From Candidatus Marispirochaeta associata (GTDB taxonomy: Bacteria; Spirochaetota; Spirochaetia; JC444; Marispirochaetaceae), in the NCBI GenBank assembly GCA_001749745.1, contig JWTM01000424.1, forward strand, positions 62,001 to 126,000: a stretch of 64,000 bases of DNA. The letters are read 5' to 3'. Below, one piece after another: positions 33,260-41,774 of this stretch. The notes under the pieces were generated by a model, which was not told the DNA's origin, ran no database searches, and worked only from the letters and a program-made list of their open reading frames with translations. Position numbers and translations under genes: made by a program. Positions within the stretch are counted from its first letter, which is position 1. Every line of letters starts with the position of its first letter.

Positions 33260-34401
33260 CATAGCTCCCTGTACTCCTTCCAGGCGTCCCGAAACGCAAT
33301 CAGGGTCTCCCAGCTTGTATCGATGGAGGTGTTGCAACTGGCCGAAAACATAAACCGGTGCCGGTAGGGTCGCATCCTGGTAAAAAGGTCTTTTACATAG
33401 TCAAATATCTCTTCCTTGCCGGAGAGATTACACGTTTCCATGGCACTGATTCCACCGGTAATAATGAAGGAGTCGCCAGATATCTCCATAGCCTCTTCCA
33501 GTTCAATATCTCCGAGAGGGGGATAGGCAACCCCCTCCAGACCGTCTACGCCGAGACTGGAAATCAGCTTGAGATTGTCTCGCTGTTGCCCGCACGCATG
33601 AATAAAGAAGGTTGAATTGTTTTGATGGCAGATAGAACTGGCCCTTTCATAAAATGAGGCAGAGTATTTTTCCACATACCGGGGGGGATGAAAGGCCGCA
33701 TCCAGATTATCCATAGACATGATTGCAGGAACTCCCTGGGCGCAGAGCTCCTTAATCAACTTCAGCATTTGCTCTTCATGGAGGTTGAGCAATACTTTCG
33801 ATTCATCCGGAAAATCTGTTAAGGCATAAACCGAGTTTACCGCACCGAGGTGGATATGAAACATTTTCAAGGGGCTGTAGACTTCTCCAGCGATAAGCAT
33901 CCCGTCCTCACCTACCGCATCGACCTCACTTTTCCATTTTTCCGGACGAAATGAGTAACGCCTTCCGGCAATAATCTCACGATACGTGGCAAAATCTTTC
34001 TCGAAATCCTTAACAAGAAACTCCTCCTGCACGAGAGTAGATTCCGCCATCACATATCGAAGACGTTCAGTCAGGCGACCGCGGGATGTTGTATAGGATC
34101 TGAGATAGACGATATCTCTTCCGTCGATGCTCTTCTCCTCGCGATAGTCGACCCCTTCCCAGTCGAGAGCTACCAGGCCGCCGAACCAGTGCACATAGGG
34201 GTTAGAGTAGATATTACGACTGAAGACATCTAAATCGAGAGCTCGGATTACATCGAGCTGGGTGTGGTCCTTTGATAAGCCGGGGACAGAGATCCCCTGA
34301 TTATGAACATGTGCATCCCACTGCCAATAATTGGGGGCATAAACAAAGCGACCGGGATCCTCACGTCTCAGGATACTGGCCACGGCTACATTTTTCTTCA
34401 T
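33259..34401 (-). CDS. Uroporphyrinogen-decarboxylase-fold protein (HxCG type, with third Cys)
   Basis: 380 residues. The C-terminal barrel half carries STFFIHACGQQRDNLKLI (H-A-C-G) and a later FSASCNTSID that could supply the third cysteine of a zinc site as in MtaA. N-terminal features include ILRREDPGRFVYAPNYWQWD. Middle member of the tandem. ATG 34401 was chosen because GGGGGAAG precedes it by about six bases; ATG 34407 and a more distant upstream ATG (34473), which would overlap the previous gene, are less likely. Methyl transfer is a family-based guess; co-location with uronate genes is what the sequence shows. Confidence 0.72.
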   Translation of the reverse strand: MKKNVAVASILRREDPGRFVYAPNYWQWDAHVHNQGISVPGLSKDHTQLDVIRALDLDVFSRNIYSNPYVHWFGGLVALDWEGVDYREEKSIDGRDIVYLRSYTTSRGRLTERLRYVMAESTLVQEEFLVKDFEKDFATYREIIAGRRYSFRPEKWKSEVDAVGEDGMLIAGEVYSPLKMFHIHLGAVNSVYALTDFPDESKVLLNLHEEQMLKLIKELCAQGVPAIMSMDNLDAAFHPPRYVEKYSASFYERASSICHQNNSTFFIHACGQQRDNLKLISSLGVDGLEGVAYPPLGDIELEEAMEISGDSFIITGGISAMETCNLSGKEEIFDYVKDLFTRMRPYRHRFMFSASCNTSIDTSWETLIAFRDAWKEYREL

Positions 34402-34445
34402 AAACATCTTCCCCCGGTATATTCTTGAGTATAGGTTAGTATTCG

Positions 34446-35615
34446 CTAGCGGTAAAGCATGAGGGTTTCCCACATGGCCCAGAAATTCTCGGGCGGAACG
34501 TCTGCCTGAATATTGTGTACTGCAGCGAAGACAAACCCTCCTCCCGGTGCAAGGGTATCGATATTCCGTTTAACTTCATCCTTTACCACCTCGGGACTCG
34601 CTTTCGGGAGGGTATTCTGGGTATCCACACCGCCGCCCCAGAACACCAGGTCCTTACCGAATTCCCGTTTTAACTCTTCAGGCTGCATTCCTTCGGCGGT
34701 AAATTGAACCGGGTTCAGGATATCGACACCCATCTCGATTAGATCGGGTATGAGTTCCTTAATAGCTCCGTCGGAATGATAAAATAATTTTGTGTTGGGA
34801 ATACATTTCTTAACATGGGCTATTAATTTTTCCTGAAGAGGCATTACCATTTCCCGCATCATCGTGGGGGAAAAGAGTAAAGAACTCTGAGTGCCCAGAT
34901 CGTCGCACTCTACAGCGACTAAGACTTTCGAAGACGATTCTTGTCTGTTGAGATACTCACCCACGGCACTCCAATAATCGATCTTGTACTCGAGTATTTT
35001 CTCCATCAACGCAACGGCGCCGGAGGGGTCTAAGGCGAGATCCATAAAAAACTCTTCGTACCCCCGAATTCTAAAAGCAACTTCGGTAATCCCCGCACAG
35101 TTACGGTCTATAACGATACCGCGGTCCGTTACAGATGAGAACTGTTTATCGAAGTGTGAGAGGACAGTTTCTCGCTCCAGATTAAAATCGGGAAATGTGT
35201 ATTGAGCCAATCCTTCACTTATGGAGTCATAACCTTTAAGCGGGGATGAGGTCATATTATAGTAGTGATCCTCCGCTGCCTGGAAAACCCAGTCGCATCC
35301 AAACTGATCCTGAATTTCCCATTTTCCCGGTTCTGCCTTTGATTCAACCGGGCGACCGGTCGAAATACGCGGCGGCCCTATGCGGCAGGTATCGACACCG
35401 AGAATAGAAAAGTTCTCTTCTGATGGCTGCACAATCTGTTGGATTGGATCGAAGGTATCCATATCTTCGTATTGCGGAGGTATATTTCTATGCTCCATGG
35501 CTTTCTTATAGGCTATCTTTGATATGCTCGAGACGGTAGTCGCCCCAAGATCATATGGGACTCCACCCTCTTCAGTAAAATTGAGGGCACGTTGCAGGCG
35601 ATTGGATCCGTTCAT
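34446..35615 (-). CDS. Uroporphyrinogen-decarboxylase-fold protein (HxD type)
   Basis: 389 residues. It starts MNGSNRLQRALNFTEEGGVP, the usual beginning of non-heme UroD-family proteins, with QSSLLFSPTMMREMVMP, TKLFYHSDGAIKELIPDLIE (H-S-D where the zinc-type members have H-x-C), GVDILNPVQFTAEGM, LVFWGGGVDTQNTLPKASPE and FVFAAVHNIQADVPPEN. First of the tandem, with ribosome site AGGATAAAAG. Like the member at 21666-22700 it lacks the cysteine ligand, so each uronate transcript has an HxD member and this one adds two HxCG members. Confidence 0.78.
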   Translation of the reverse strand: MNGSNRLQRALNFTEEGGVPYDLGATTVSSISKIAYKKAMEHRNIPPQYEDMDTFDPIQQIVQPSEENFSILGVDTCRIGPPRISTGRPVESKAEPGKWEIQDQFGCDWVFQAAEDHYYNMTSSPLKGYDSISEGLAQYTFPDFNLERETVLSHFDKQFSSVTDRGIVIDRNCAGITEVAFRIRGYEEFFMDLALDPSGAVALMEKILEYKIDYWSAVGEYLNRQESSSKVLVAVECDDLGTQSSLLFSPTMMREMVMPLQEKLIAHVKKCIPNTKLFYHSDGAIKELIPDLIEMGVDILNPVQFTAEGMQPEELKREFGKDLVFWGGGVDTQNTLPKASPEVVKDEVKRNIDTLAPGGGFVFAAVHNIQADVPPENFWAMWETLMLYR

Positions 35616-35749
35616 CTTTTATCCTTTTTTAGGGAGGTACAATGATAATAGTAGCGGGATACGCTTTCGACCGCTTGTACTATCCGGTGACAAACATGGG
35701 AGAAAATTGTGGACCACTTACTGTTCGATTACGCACCCCATACGGAGAC

Positions 35750-36475
35750 CTAAGAAAAATCTTCTAGTGATTCCTCCAATAACTCCTGACTTACACGAAG
35801 ATGATGATTCATCTCTACTCGAGCCGCGTCAGGATCACGCTCTTTGATTGCTCGGGCGATTCGACTATGCTCGAAGGCCGCCTCGCTACTGCGCAGCAGG
35901 TTGCCTCGGCAGGATTCAAACTGGACGTACCGCAAGAAACCGGTCAGTACCTCAAGCAGAGTTAGATACATGACATTACCACTCGCATGGGCGATGGCCA
36001 GGTGAAGATTCACATCTAAGTCGATATGTGTGCCCTCTTCGAAGGTCTCCTTCTTTTCCTTTCGCTCTCCAGCTGCGGATGCATACTCCTCGGCGAGAAT
36101 TGAGATTTTGTTGAGTTCATCTATGTCCGCTTTGATAGCGGCTTTTGCTGCAGCTTCGCTTTCTATAAGTATTCGCAGCTCATACACCTCCCGCAGACTC
36201 TCTTTGCCGTTCAAGCGTAGAATAAGGGGAAACAAATGACTGATAGTCGAGGAGTCGACCTTCTTGATCACTCCGGTCCTACCGCGGGCGCGGTCGATTG
36301 CGCCAATCCCGGCCAACATCGCTACCGCATCACGAATCATGGTGCGGCTGACATCAAAGCGATCCATGAGAGACTGTTCACTCTCTAAGGAATCCCCCGG
36401 CCTCAAAATGCCTTCGCTTATATCGGATAGAAGCGACTTGAAGATAGTGCTTGCTCCGGATTTTTCGTTTTTCAC
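35750..36475 (-). CDS. GntR-family regulator (FadR/FCD subgroup)
   Basis: 241 residues. The N-terminal winged helix (ILRPGDSLESEQSLMDRFDV, SRTMIRDAVAMLAGIGAI) is followed by a short linker and an all-helical FCD ligand domain with DLDVNLHLAIAHASGN and FEHSRIARAIKERD, whose Asp and His residues would bind a metal and a carboxylate effector. Regulators of this group (UxuR, ExuR) respond to hexuronates. It stands divergent from the udh operon and upstream of the three UroD genes, fitting control of both. GTG start at 36475 with GGAGG ribosome site. Confidence 0.88.
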   Translation of the reverse strand: MKNEKSGASTIFKSLLSDISEGILRPGDSLESEQSLMDRFDVSRTMIRDAVAMLAGIGAIDRARGRTGVIKKVDSSTISHLFPLILRLNGKESLREVYELRILIESEAAAKAAIKADIDELNKISILAEEYASAAGERKEKKETFEEGTHIDLDVNLHLAIAHASGNVMYLTLLEVLTGFLRYVQFESCRGNLLRSSEAAFEHSRIARAIKERDPDAARVEMNHHLRVSQELLEESLEDFS

Positions 36476-36663
36476 AGTTCCTCCGCCTTTAGTTATAGTA
36501 CAACTTTGCAGTTATGCCAACTTATTCCTTGTTATATAGGCATATTCATGATAGCTTATAGTATATCTGTGCTGTTGAAAGAGATTTCAGCTGTCAGAAA
36601 TGGGAAAAATTGCACTTTCAATCCGATAGAGAAAACTGAATTTTAATTATCCCGGAGGAACTA

Positions 36664-37488
36664 GTGAAGATAGTCATGACCGGTCCGGCCGGCATAGTAG
36701 GAAGCCTGGTACGGCCCTACCTGGCCAGCGCCTTCGAGGAGATCATCCTTGTAAGTCACCGTACCCCGTGCACTAATCTGGCACCGAATGAAACTACTGT
36801 GCAGGGAGACATTCAGGATCGCGATTTCTGCAATTCACTCTTGAATGGCGCCGACGGCCTTATTCACCTTGCCGGGTTAGTCGGCGAACAATACACCTTT
36901 GATCAGGTATTGGGCCCAAACGTAACCGGTACCTACAATCTTCTCGAATCCGCCCGTCTAAACGGCTTAGGGCAGATAGTCTATGCAAGTAGTCATCACG
37001 CGGTCGGCTTCCTTTCGAGGAGTGACTACATCAACGAGAAAACTTCTGTTCGTCCCGATAGCTGGTACGGAGTAAGCAAAGCATTCGGCGAGGTACTGGC
37101 CGGGTTCTTTTGCGACAAGTTCGGTATGAACATCGTCAGTATCCGCATAGGATCGGTCAATGAGAAGGCTATTGACGAACGTCGCCTGCACACGTGGCAC
37201 AGTCCGCGTGATATGGCGCGGCTCTTTATTCTATCCCTACAAAGAAAGGAGTCTGGACATCGAATTGTCTTCGGAGTTTCAGAATGTCCCGAACCGTTTT
37301 TCGATAACAGCAGCGCCTCAGAAATTGGCTATAAACCGCTCGACCGCAGCTTGGACCACTTGGTAGATCCCGCACTATCTGAGGCCAAACCCAATTTATC
37401 CGATCCCGAAGAGTTATTGATCGGGGGGTACTTTGCCTCTTCCGGGATGAGTGATGTTGCCAAGGAACGACTCAAGTCGAATGAATGA
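36664..37488 (+). CDS. udh: Uronate dehydrogenase
   Basis: NAD-dependent oxidation of D-galacturonate or D-glucuronate to the aldaro-1,4-lactone. 274 residues, extended-SDR fold. Nucleotide loop MTGPAGIVG; catalytic Tyr135-Lys139 in WYGVSKAFGE; substrate-binding YASSHHAVGFLSRSD; and family-specific LHTWHSPRDMARL, IRIGSV and FFDNSSASEIGYKPLD, the pattern of Udh from Agrobacterium and Pseudomonas. GTG 36664 with GGAGG at 36654-36658. First gene of an operon with an enolase-superfamily enzyme, aldehyde dehydrogenase, aldolase and lactonase, which fit the following oxidative steps. Confidence 0.88.
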   Translation: MKIVMTGPAGIVGSLVRPYLASAFEEIILVSHRTPCTNLAPNETTVQGDIQDRDFCNSLLNGADGLIHLAGLVGEQYTFDQVLGPNVTGTYNLLESARLNGLGQIVYASSHHAVGFLSRSDYINEKTSVRPDSWYGVSKAFGEVLAGFFCDKFGMNIVSIRIGSVNEKAIDERRLHTWHSPRDMARLFILSLQRKESGHRIVFGVSECPEPFFDNSSASEIGYKPLDRSLDHLVDPALSEAKPNLSDPEELLIGGYFASSGMSDVAKERLKSNE

Positions 37489-37551
37489 GATGAGGCGAAT
37501 GATTGTTCATAATCTTTTTCCCCTGCATCAAAATAAGCACAAGGAAATTCA

Positions 37552-38643
37552 ATGGTAATCACTAAGCTAGAGACGATAGTGCTGAGTATACCCTTCGAAG
37601 ACGGTAGCGAGGGTGTCGGGATTATGCCTACAAAATGGGATAAGCTTGATTTCACGCTCGTTCGAATCGAAACAGATTCCGGGCTAATCGGTTGGGGTGA
37701 AGGTTTCGGGTACTCCTGCAGTAAAGCAACCGCAGCCATCATAGAGCGTATTATCGCCCCGCTTCTTATCGGATGCAAACTCACGTCGCCTCCCGAAATG
37801 TGCGCTGAAATTCAGAGAAAGATGGTTCTCCAAGGCCGGTATGGTATCTCAACCTTTGCACTTTCCGGTGTCGATATCGCATTGTGGGACTTGAAAGCCA
37901 AGGCAGAAGGGGTAAGTATCGCATCACTTCTCGATGGGGTAAAACGCAAGAATGTTCCTGCTTATGCGAGCCTGGTACGTTACGGTAACGACCAAGTTGT
38001 AGAATACTGCGAAAAAGCCATACTTGATGGATTTCCCTGTATCAAACTACACGAGATTACCATGCCCCCCATACGCAATAGCTGCAAAGCAATCGGTGGC
38101 GAAGCCAAAATGGTCGTTGACGTCAATTGTAATTGGAGTGAAGAATTTACCCGCAACACCATTCCTGAACTACTGGAGCTAGGCACCTTCTGGTTGGAGG
38201 AACCCATTTTTCCACCGGAAGATTTTCGCCTCCTCTCTCGGCTTAGAGAAACCGGGATTCCCATAGCCGCCGGAGAGAATGCATGCACAGCTTATCAATT
38301 TGATCATATGTTGCGGGAAGATGCCGTTGACTTTGTACAGCCAAGCATTACCAAGGTGGGCGGCATTAGCGAATATGTGAAGATCAAGGAACTCAGTGAC
38401 CGCAAAAAGAAGACAATGATGCCGCACTCGCCCTACTTTGGTCCGGGGTACTTAGCATCTCTTCAGATGGCCGCACGCGGCGGCGAAGATGAGTATTTCG
38501 AGTATCTCTATATAGAGCCCGAGAGATGGCTTTATGCCGAGATACCCCTGCCCCTAAAGGGGTGCATTGAAATACCCGATGGCCCTGGTCTGGGTATGGA
38601 TCCTGATCCGCGCGTAATCGAAAAATACCGTGTTTTTGAATAG
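37552..38643 (+). CDS. Enolase-superfamily sugar-acid dehydratase or lactone cycloisomerase
   Basis: 363 residues, mandelate racemase/muconate lactonizing subgroup. The three metal ligands are Asp190 (VVDVNCNW), Glu216 (WLEEP) and Glu242 (AAGEN), with a catalytic-type His292 (MPHSPYFGPG). Two positions are not canonical: the K-x-K motif reads K165-x-H167 (CIKLHE), and the Asp that pairs with the His is Ser (VQPSITKVGG). With udh next door the likely substrate is galactaro- or glucarolactone or the open aldarate, giving a keto-deoxy-hexarate. Ribosome site AAGGAA. Overall family certain, substrate inferred. Confidence 0.8.
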   Translation: MVITKLETIVLSIPFEDGSEGVGIMPTKWDKLDFTLVRIETDSGLIGWGEGFGYSCSKATAAIIERIIAPLLIGCKLTSPPEMCAEIQRKMVLQGRYGISTFALSGVDIALWDLKAKAEGVSIASLLDGVKRKNVPAYASLVRYGNDQVVEYCEKAILDGFPCIKLHEITMPPIRNSCKAIGGEAKMVVDVNCNWSEEFTRNTIPELLELGTFWLEEPIFPPEDFRLLSRLRETGIPIAAGENACTAYQFDHMLREDAVDFVQPSITKVGGISEYVKIKELSDRKKKTMMPHSPYFGPGYLASLQMAARGGEDEYFEYLYIEPERWLYAEIPLPLKGCIEIPDGPGLGMDPDPRVIEKYRVFE

Positions 38644-38677
38644 TCGATTGATCGTCTAAGACTGAAGGATGGATAAA

Positions 38678-40075
38678 GTGAACAGCAGAGAAAACGATTA
38701 TATTACGCAGCTTATCAGACGGGCCCGGGAAGCACAAAACAAAATCAAAGACTTTACCCAAGAACAGGTCGACGATATGACGAGGCGCATTGCCTGGGCA
38801 GGGGTCTGTGAAGAAAACTGCACTAAAATAGCTTCAGTTTGCGCTAATGAGAGCGGGATGGGTATTGAGCGGGATAAATACAGGAAATTGCAGGTCAAGA
38901 TAAAGGGAGCCCTGCGCGACATGCAGGGCAGGAAGAGCACCGGGATTGTCCAGAATAATCCGGAGACCGGCATAGTAAAGATTGCGAAGCCGGTAGGGGT
39001 AATCGGAGCGGTACTCCCGGTAACAAATGGAGAAGCTACCCCGTTCCTGAAAATAATGTGGGCCATAAAAACCCGCAACGCGATCATTCTTTCACCGCAT
39101 CCGCGCACCCTAAAAACAAACCAGCTTATATGTGGAATTGTCCGCGATCTACTGCATCAACATGGCTGGCCGGAAGATCTTGTTATCAACGTCGATGAGG
39201 TTTCCCTGGCCGCCACTAAAGCGCTCATGGCCCAGTCCGACCTAATCCTTGCCACCGGCGGCGCCGCCATGCGCGAGGCAGCCTATAGCAGTGGTACTCC
39301 AAGTCAGGGAGTAGGCGCTGGAAATGCTGTTTGTATCGTGGACGAGACGGCGGACCTAAAAGATAGCGCCCACAAAATCATGCTCTCTAAGACATTCGAC
39401 AACGCTACCTCCTGCTCCACCGAAAATGAGCTTTTAATTCAGCGATCAGTCTACGATGAAATGATTCAAGAACTGAAATCAGTCGGTGGATATCTCTGCA
39501 ATGCAGGAGAGAAGGCCAAGTTGAAATCTATCATGTGGACCGATAAGGGGTTAAATCCGGCAATCGTCGGACAACCGGTCTTCAAGATTGCCGGCATGGC
39601 CGGTATATCACTGCCACCGAGAACTTCATTTTTCATGGTGGAAGAGAGCGGGACCGGAAAGGACTTTCCTTTTTCCGGAGAAAAGCTTTCGGTAACTGTA
39701 GCGATCTATGTCTATGATTCCTTCAGTGAGGCGATAGAGCTTGTCAATCGTATTACCTCCTACTCCGGAAGGGGGCACTCCTGCGGGATTCATACCTCGG
39801 ATCCAGAACACATCGAACAGCTGGGAATGGGGGTTCAAGTTTCGCGTATTATGGTTCGTCAGCCCCAGTGCCTCGCCAACAGCGGCGCCTGGACCAACGG
39901 GATGCCCATGACTCTTACGCTTGGTTGCGGTTCTTGGGGCGGCAACAGTACCAGTTCAAACGTCACCTGGGAGCATTTGCTCAATTACACCTGGATTTCA
40001 ACCCCAATACCCAGTAGGGAGCCAACGGACGAAGAGCTATTCGGTGATTTAATTCCAGAGGAGAATCAAGCATGA
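38678..40075 (+). CDS. CoA-acylating-type aldehyde dehydrogenase
   Basis: 465 residues from GTG 38678 (AAGGA eight bases upstream); ATG 38669 is in frame but has no ribosome site. Aldehyde dehydrogenase fold with the catalytic Cys246 in KTFDNATSCSTENELLI. That surrounding and the preceding GVGAGNAVCIVDETADL are typical of acylating enzymes (AdhE N-terminus, EutE, SauS), which convert an aldehyde plus CoA to acyl-CoA. NAD part: KPVGVIGAVLPVTNGEATP and LATGGAAMREAAYSSGTP. In this operon it should act on an aldehyde from the aldolase step (for example tartronate semialdehyde) or on a downstream semialdehyde; not decided by sequence. Confidence 0.8.
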   Translation: MNSRENDYITQLIRRAREAQNKIKDFTQEQVDDMTRRIAWAGVCEENCTKIASVCANESGMGIERDKYRKLQVKIKGALRDMQGRKSTGIVQNNPETGIVKIAKPVGVIGAVLPVTNGEATPFLKIMWAIKTRNAIILSPHPRTLKTNQLICGIVRDLLHQHGWPEDLVINVDEVSLAATKALMAQSDLILATGGAAMREAAYSSGTPSQGVGAGNAVCIVDETADLKDSAHKIMLSKTFDNATSCSTENELLIQRSVYDEMIQELKSVGGYLCNAGEKAKLKSIMWTDKGLNPAIVGQPVFKIAGMAGISLPPRTSFFMVEESGTGKDFPFSGEKLSVTVAIYVYDSFSEAIELVNRITSYSGRGHSCGIHTSDPEHIEQLGMGVQVSRIMVRQPQCLANSGAWTNGMPMTLTLGCGSWGGNSTSSNVTWEHLLNYTWISTPIPSREPTDEELFGDLIPEENQA

Positions 40076-40857
40076 ATGAAAAAAAATCAATTAGACCCAA
40101 TCTTCTTCTTGAAAACTGGCGAAGAGGAGAAGCGACCATTAATGGATGGCTCGGGATTCCGGACGGGGCTTCTGCTGAGACGATGGCCCATGCCGGTTGG
40201 GACTCTCTGACAATAGATATGCAACACGGGCTTATCGACTACAAGGATGCCGTCAACTGCCTGCGAGCTATTTCGACCACCAGTGTAGTACCGATGGTAC
40301 GAGTTCCATGGCTGGACCAAGGGATTATTATGAAAATGCTCGATGCGGGCGCGTACGGGATTATTTGTCCCATGATTAGCACCCCAGAGGAGGCACGGCT
40401 CTTCGCCGCCTGCTGTCGTTATCCATCGCGGGGAATTCGCAGCACAGGTCCGATACGGGCTTCTTTATTTGGGGGCCCGTTGTACCAGGAGCATGCCGAC
40501 AACCTGGTTATTAGTCTGGCTATGGTGGAGACCCTGGAGGCAATGAAGAACCTCGAAGCGATTTGTGACGTTGAGGAGCTCGACGGGATATATATCGGCC
40601 CTTCGGATCTATCGCTGGCACATGGATTTAAACCTGGATTCGACAGGGAAGAGCCAGAGATGCTGCAGGCCATAGAGAGAATCAGCGCCGTATGCCGCAA
40701 ACGGGGGAAGTACCTAGGAATCCACTGCGGAAGCGTGGCTTACGGTCGACGCATGATCGACATGGGCGCAACAATGATAACGGTCGGATCGGATTTGAGG
40801 TTTGTCGCCGCGGGGGCCAAGGAAACGGTAGAGAGCTATATTCGAGATAGTACCTGA
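40072..40857 (+). CDS. HpcH/HpaI-family class II aldolase
   Basis: 261 residues. Metal-dependent aldolase of the GarL/HpaI/YfaU family, which splits 2-keto-3-deoxy or 5-keto-4-deoxy sugar acids to pyruvate plus an aldehyde. Landmarks: TIDMQHGLIDYKDAV (catalytic His), VPMVRVPW (Arg), DAGAYGIICPMIST, LAMVETLEAMKNLE (metal Glu) and GIYIGPSDLSLAHGF (metal Asp). With udh and an aldarate dehydratase upstream, 5-keto-4-deoxy-D-glucarate cleavage is the most economical reading. ATG overlaps the upstream stop by four bases (ATGA) and its own stop overlaps the next ATG by one base, so translation is coupled. Confidence 0.88.
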   Translation: MNEKKSIRPNLLLENWRRGEATINGWLGIPDGASAETMAHAGWDSLTIDMQHGLIDYKDAVNCLRAISTTSVVPMVRVPWLDQGIIMKMLDAGAYGIICPMISTPEEARLFAACCRYPSRGIRSTGPIRASLFGGPLYQEHADNLVISLAMVETLEAMKNLEAICDVEELDGIYIGPSDLSLAHGFKPGFDREEPEMLQAIERISAVCRKRGKYLGIHCGSVAYGRRMIDMGATMITVGSDLRFVAAGAKETVESYIRDST

Positions 40858-41657
40858 TGCCCTTTCTCGATCGTCCCGGCTATCGACTCTTCTACAGGAC
40901 TCTGGGTAAAGCGGAGGGGACGCCGCTGATTCTATCGCACTCTCTCGGATCCTCAAGCGCACTCTGGGAGCCGCAGCTTCCGGCATTGAAAGATAGTTTT
41001 CGAATTATTCTCTTCGATCATCCCGGTCACGGTCGGTCTTCAAAGAGGCCTGCGAGAGGCACCATCTCCGACTATGGTAATGACGTTCTGGCGCTCATGG
41101 ATCGGCTTGGAATCGAGAAGGCACATTATTGCGGTCTCTCCTTGGGCGGCATGGTCGGGATTTGGCTAGGGTCAGTCGTCGGACCACGATTCCATAGGCT
41201 GGTATTATGCAATACCACGGCCAAGATCGAGGACTCCTCGCTGTTAAGAGAACGGATCGACCTCATCAGAAAGGGCGGCTTGGAGCTGATAACCGATAGT
41301 GTCCTTGAAAAATGGCTTTCGCCGAATGTCCTGGTGAAACGACCCGATATCTTAGCTAAAGTCAAGACCATGCTCCTGGCAGCCACCACGAATGGATATG
41401 CTGATACCGCAGAGATGATCTGTTCCATGGACCTTCGACCTATGCTGGAAAGCATCGTCAATAGAGTCCTGGTCATTTACGGCACCCGAGATAAAGCAAC
41501 GCCGCCTGCTTGGAATATCGCCATTGCCGATGGCGCACCGCATGCAAAGTGCTTCGGTCTTGAAACCAGTCATCTTTCAAACATGGAGCAACCAGAACAA
41601 TTCAACAGCCTGGTGTTGAAGTTTCTCTTGGAAAATACCCCGGCGTTTGAAACGTGA
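40857..41657 (+). CDS. Alpha/beta hydrolase, PcaD-like lactonase
   Basis: 266 residues. Catalytic triad visible: Ser95 in GLSLGG, Asp in VIYGTRDKATP and His in ETSHLSNMEQP; oxyanion region LSHSLGSSSALW. The overall pattern matches 3-oxoadipate enol-lactonase (PcaD). In this operon hydrolysis of the aldarolactone made by uronate dehydrogenase fits better than aromatic degradation, since no other pca gene is present. If the lactonase opens the ring first, the enolase-family enzyme would act as an aldarate dehydratase. Last gene of the operon; 117 bases separate it from the convergent nagA. Confidence 0.82.
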   Translation: MPFLDRPGYRLFYRTLGKAEGTPLILSHSLGSSSALWEPQLPALKDSFRIILFDHPGHGRSSKRPARGTISDYGNDVLALMDRLGIEKAHYCGLSLGGMVGIWLGSVVGPRFHRLVLCNTTAKIEDSSLLRERIDLIRKGGLELITDSVLEKWLSPNVLVKRPDILAKVKTMLLAATTNGYADTAEMICSMDLRPMLESIVNRVLVIYGTRDKATPPAWNIAIADGAPHAKCFGLETSHLSNMEQPEQFNSLVLKFLLENTPAFET

Positions 41658-41774
41658 TGGGAACAGTCCTCTTTTCTCTTTTATTGACCCTTCATGAGAT
41701 ATGTAGCGGTTGAAGATATTTTTTCGGGCGATTCTCTGCTTCGCTAATGGATGGTATGCGATCGAACCGGGCTT

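Noticed and set aside
33262..33337. Longer N-terminus for the UroD-fold gene ending at 32270
   Set aside because: It would overlap the upstream gene by 78 bases, and the family N-terminus starts near MMIPREVIQSNLDH, which has a ribosome site.
40857..41657. PcaD-like hydrolase as evidence for aromatic (beta-ketoadipate) degradation
   Set aside because: No other pca gene is present, and four uronate genes share its transcript; lactone opening of aldarolactone is simpler.
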